Assembly (NCBI GenBank): GCA_030603035.1
Contig: JAUVYQ010000153.1
Coordinates: forward strand, 1-5,779
Source: Phycisphaerae bacterium
GTDB lineage: Bacteria; Planctomycetota; Phycisphaerae; Sedimentisphaerales; SG8-4
Reading direction: 5' to 3'
Length of the DNA: 5,779 nt
In this document: in pieces, positions 5,522-5,779 of the stretch
Layout of the letters: each line of letters starts with the position of its first letter
Position numbering within the stretch: the first letter of the stretch is position 1
The notes under the pieces: generated by a model
What the model saw: only the letters and a program-made list of their open reading frames with translations
What the model was told of the DNA's origin: nothing
The model's database searches: none
Translations under genes and position numbers: made by a program

Positions 5522-5779
5522 TTTGTATCTCGTATCTCGTATTGCGTATCGCGCTGGGGGATTGGGTTTGATTGGGTTCGTATTGGGTTTGTTTTCACCA
5601 GGTGTCCAATTGGATTTATTTTCATAATCCACTGTTTTAACAGCACTTACGTTCATTTGAGCATTTAGCAAATTGGCTTTGATTGGGTTTGAATTGGCTT
5701 TGTTTTCCGGGACTGCGAAAATGTCATTTCTTTCATAATCCTTTGTTAATATTGAATTTACGTTCATTTGAGCATCCAG
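5504..5779 (-). repeat. Two tandem KDYENK-type units in one open frame, cut by the window edge
   Basis: Read on the minus strand from the window edge, the frame has no stop until TAA at 5506-5504. Unit A starts at 5779 (LDAQMNVNSILTKDYE, then ENKANSNPIKANL) and unit B at 5668 (LNAQMNVSAVKTVDYENK, then ENKPNTNPIKPN). The spacing is exactly 111 bases, or 37 codons, so the duplication keeps frame. The units differ by many substitutions but keep AQMNV, DYE, ENK and NPIK. After unit B the frame runs into the heptamer array and ends within GATTT repeats. The element continues beyond the window, so its true start is not visible. I see no ribosome binding site for the internal ATG at 5767. Protein status is unproven. 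Confidence 0.7.
5525..5552. repeat. Heptanucleotide tandem array, unit GTATYKC
   Basis: Four units in exact phase: GTATCTC (5525, 5532), GTATTGC (5539), GTATCGC (5546). It shares CGTATTGCGTAT (5538-5549) with the reverse complement of the array at 3371-3434. On the minus strand it lies inside the open frame of the neighbouring KDYENK element and translates as RYAIRDTRY, so the frame passes from the 111-bp repeat straight into the heptamers. Confidence 0.9.

Noticed and set aside
3371..5779. Composite transposon bounded by inverted KDYENK elements
   Set aside because: No transposase, terminal inverted repeats or target duplications are seen, and the order of modules differs at the two sites.

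Overview
The window looks like a chromosomal segment of a Planctomycetota bacterium, most likely of the Phycisphaerae (Sedimentisphaerales-like) group. That placement is inference from family resemblance. The clues are a large modular beta-repeat/Fn3-like/LamG protein with dockerin-like C-terminal motifs, a glycine-zipper lipoprotein with a Gly-rich 'YVGPRGEYY' tail, and the repeated 'NKAN..DAQMN...LTKDYENK' open-frame element that I associate from memory with planctomycete MAGs. No mobile-element enzyme, rRNA, tRNA or CRISPR array was recognised.

Layout. 1-129: leader region with a large nested stem-loop (49-105) followed by six T. 130-2541 (+): 803-residue secreted-type protein (beta repeats, Fn3-like, jelly-roll, dockerin-like, LamG, dockerin-like) that lacks the expected signal peptide and has an in-frame TGA six bases before its ATG. 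2593-2636: strong intrinsic terminator. 2637-3770: about 1.1 kb without a convincing gene, packed with short-period tandem repeats (heptamers plus 8-13 bp modules), a good sigma70-like promoter (3161-3189) facing a structured untranslated stretch, another heptamer array and one KDYENK-type element. 3771-4571 (+): sugar phosphate isomerase/epimerase-type TIM barrel. 4641-4674: terminator shared by convergent genes. 4768-5178 (-): glycine-zipper lipoprotein with its own promoter. 5179-5779: no ordinary gene; two stem-loops, two adjacent heptamer arrays and two tandem KDYENK units on the minus strand running off the window edge.

The three real genes look like independent transcription units rather than an operon. 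The large protein and the lipoprotein are envelope or exported proteins; the TIM-barrel protein is cytoplasmic sugar metabolism. The most unusual content is intergenic. At least five separate arrays have a period of exactly seven bases but different unit sequences. Two of them lie close to copies of a 111-bp, reading-frame-preserving repeat that occurs in both orientations on either side of the isomerase and lipoprotein genes.
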